Source: Hybos culiciformis (lineage: Eukaryota > Arthropoda > Insecta > Diptera > Hybotidae). Taken from it: a DNA stretch of 64,000 bases. How positions within the stretch are numbered: the first letter of the stretch is position 1; each line of letters opens with the position of its first letter. The notes below the pieces were generated by a model, which was given only the letters and a program-made list of their open reading frames with translations, did not search any database and was not told the origin of the DNA. Positions 62,235 through 64,000 of this stretch are shown here, one piece after another. The stretch is from contig OZ023274.1 in assembly GCA_964007475.1 (NCBI GenBank), positions 23,270,043 through 23,334,042 on the forward strand, in the 5' to 3' direction. Position numbers and translations under genes: made by a program.

Positions 62235-62402
62235 ATATGTTAACTAAATTTGTTATTAATTACGAGTTGTGTATACACACAAACACATAGACACGAGTCA
62301 GAATTATATCACGAGACCGAAGGTCGAGTGATATAATATTGACAAGTGTCTATGTGTTTGTGTGTACACAACGAGTTGTCATAACAAATTTTGTTAACAT
62401 AT
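62235..62402. mobile_element. Palindromic MITE next to the LINE fragment
   Basis: Arms of about 80 bases start ATATGTTAAC and end GTTAACATAT. They share ACACACAAACACATAGACAC and meet at GAGACCGAAGGTCGAG. It would fold into one long hairpin. Its right edge is where recognisable LINE sequence begins. Confidence 0.75.
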
Positions 62403-62403
62403 C

Positions 62404-64000
62404 CATGCCAGTTTCGGAGGATTTGAAGAAAAAATATTAGTAGGGAGGGGCACCCCACAAGGAGTCGTCATATCTCCATTGCTGTGGCTGGAGGCGGTTA
62501 ACCCGCTGCTTATAGAGCTACAGGAAAATAATATCGATAACTGCTGCTATGCCGATGATATATCGATTATAGTGGCAGGAGAGAAGGGAAACGACATAAA
62601 CAGTAAGATGCAACTAGCTGTTGACTTAATAGACCGCTGGGCAAACCAATGTGGTCTCAAACTCAACCCTAGCAAGTCTGAATTATGACTTTTCACTAGT
62701 AAAAGAAAAATTGAGGGACTTGCGGTACCTAATATCAGAGGCGCAAGTCTAGAAATGAAAAACAAGGTGAGATACCTTGGGATAATCCTTGATAAAAAGC
62801 TCACCTTTAATGAGCATATCTCGGAGAAAAAAGGGAAAGCCCTGAGAACCTACTGGGCCTGTAGAACGGCCATCGGAAGGACTTGGGGACTTTCACCGAA
62901 GATAGTACTCTGGATCTATACCTGTGTTATAAGACCAATGGTCGTATATGGAGCACTCGTACGGTGGCCAGTGACAAAGAAGAAAAATATTGTGAAACTC
63001 CTGGATCAGATACAGAGATCGGCCTGACTGGGGATAACCGGAGCAGCGAGATCTACTGCAACTAGATCCATGGAAACTATCTTGAATCTTAAACCACTGT
63101 CACTGCATGTACAACAAGTAGCAGCTATAAATACAATAGCACGGCTACGCATGACGGGACAATGGATAGAAGGAGAAAATCTCACACCACACGAAAAAGT
63201 GGGTGAATTTTCAGAAAGAATTTCAATCGAGCTATCTGAAGAGGTCGTTTGGGATAAGATCGTAGGGTCACTCAACCTGAATAATAATTTCAAAGTTGTA
63301 GTGACTCAAACACGACAAGAGATACCAGAGGGTACCTTAGAAATTTACACGGATGGTTCCAAAAGAGAGGGACACTGTGGGCTGGGGGTTTACTGCCAGG
63401 AACTTAATATAGCACATGCTGCTGACTTTAATGAATCTGCCTAGGTCATACAAACAGAGACCTTGGCGATAAAGACAGCAGCTAGGTTATTAAAGGACAT
63501 GAGTATAAGAAACAGAGAGATACATATATACTCAGACAGTAAAACTGCTCTAAGTACACTTACCAAAACAGAGGTAAGGTCTAAGACACTTCAAGATTGT
63601 CTGAGGGCCCTTGAGGAACTATAACAAGAAAACCGGGTGACCGTTAAATGGGTTAAAGGTCACTCGGGACTAGAAGGGAACAACAGAGCAGACAATCTTG
63701 CTAGATTCGAAAATGGAGAGACCTCGGAGACAGTAGACTCTTTTCGAGGTTTCTCGGAGATAAGCAGCAAGATTGACTGTGAGAGTTGGGAAAAACTTAA
63801 AACAATATGGCAACAAGTCGAGGGAAATAAAACCACCAAAAAGATTTGGGGAGATCTAAACAAGGAAAAGTTAAAACAGGTACTAGGTCTTAATAGAACC
63901 AACCTGCGACTTTTCACGGGCATTTGTACAGGACACATCCTTAAAAACCATGAGTTTAGAATAGGAAGAGCCGACGTAGGAACCTGCAGGGGATGCGGAG
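62404..64000 (+). pseudogene. Non-LTR retrotransposon ORF2: RT C-terminal part plus RNase H
   Basis: One reading frame holds a degenerate LINE polyprotein. RGTPQGVVISPLLW and CYADDISI are reverse-transcriptase motifs, with the catalytic YADD intact. VRYLGIILDKKLTFNEHI and WACRTAIGRTWGLSPK belong to the thumb and connection region. LEIYTDGSKREGHCGLGVY, IQTETLAIKTA, IYSDSKTAL and VKGHSGLEGNNRADNLA are a ribonuclease H domain with its D, E, D, D residues. A CRGCG start of the C-terminal zinc knuckle lies at the edge. Four in-frame stops (62686, 63025, 63442, 63622) and no frameshift. The N terminus and endonuclease are missing. Probably I/R1/LOA-like group. GC content is far above the rest of the window. 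Confidence 0.92.

Noticed and set aside
1..64000. CRISPR arrays, operons, attachment sites or bacterial signals
   Set aside because: Splice structure, base composition and transposon types are those of an animal nuclear genome; no regular spacer array was seen.

Overview
The window is a very AT-rich (roughly four fifths A+T by eye), gene-poor stretch of an animal nuclear genome, most likely an insect. Pointers are a spliced Cdc20-family gene that looks like the insect paralogue cortex, short AT-rich introns with standard GT/AG borders, hAT, Tc1/mariner and RNase H-bearing LINE remnants of types common in arthropods, and long A/T simple-sequence runs. No prokaryotic signal, operon, CRISPR array, rRNA gene or intact tRNA gene was seen. 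The order of insect cannot be fixed from the sequence.

One real protein-coding gene is supported, on the + strand. Six exons between 49313 and 53491 keep an open frame through five introns with matching phases. They encode a C-box (DRFIPRR) followed by WD40 repeats, as in Cdc20/fizzy/Cdh1/cortex activators of the anaphase-promoting complex. The frame has no start codon of its own. A 51-base exon at 14144-14194 (MGRTYSDRIDCVNFITQ) has a strong acceptor, a strong GTAAGT donor and the right phase, and lies about 290 bases downstream of a TATA box plus initiator. I infer that this is the start of the gene, which gives a 482-residue protein and a 35-kb first coding intron. If so, most of the mobile elements described here lie inside that intron.

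The rest is mobile-element sediment. From left to right: a 1.1-kb terminal-inverted-repeat (TIR) element with a palindromic MITE inside (2135-3237); a dead Tc1/mariner copy (8686-9400); a hAT end and a MITE (11.65-12.15 kb); a layered region at 18.8-21.7 kb; a hAT MITE with an exact 8-bp duplication (26012-26610); a second copy of the 18.8-kb family, inverted (33.0-34.1 kb); a nest of elements at 44.6-47.6 kb; an internally deleted hAT copy (48040-48710); a 77-bp-arm hairpin (54381-54565); a TIR element (58504-59243); and a GC-richer LINE fragment running off the right edge from about 62404.

The most unusual structure is shared by two elements, 20908-21604 and 46115-47319. Each has CAC...GTG ends, an apparent 2-bp target duplication, many short subterminal repeats, and in the middle a Pol III-type cassette (tRNA A box TAGCTCAGTGG) followed by a long A-rich tract. 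In the second element the A box is joined to a 43-base stretch that matches the internal promoter region of 5S rRNA, including box C. These look like DNA transposons carrying a SINE-like transcription unit.
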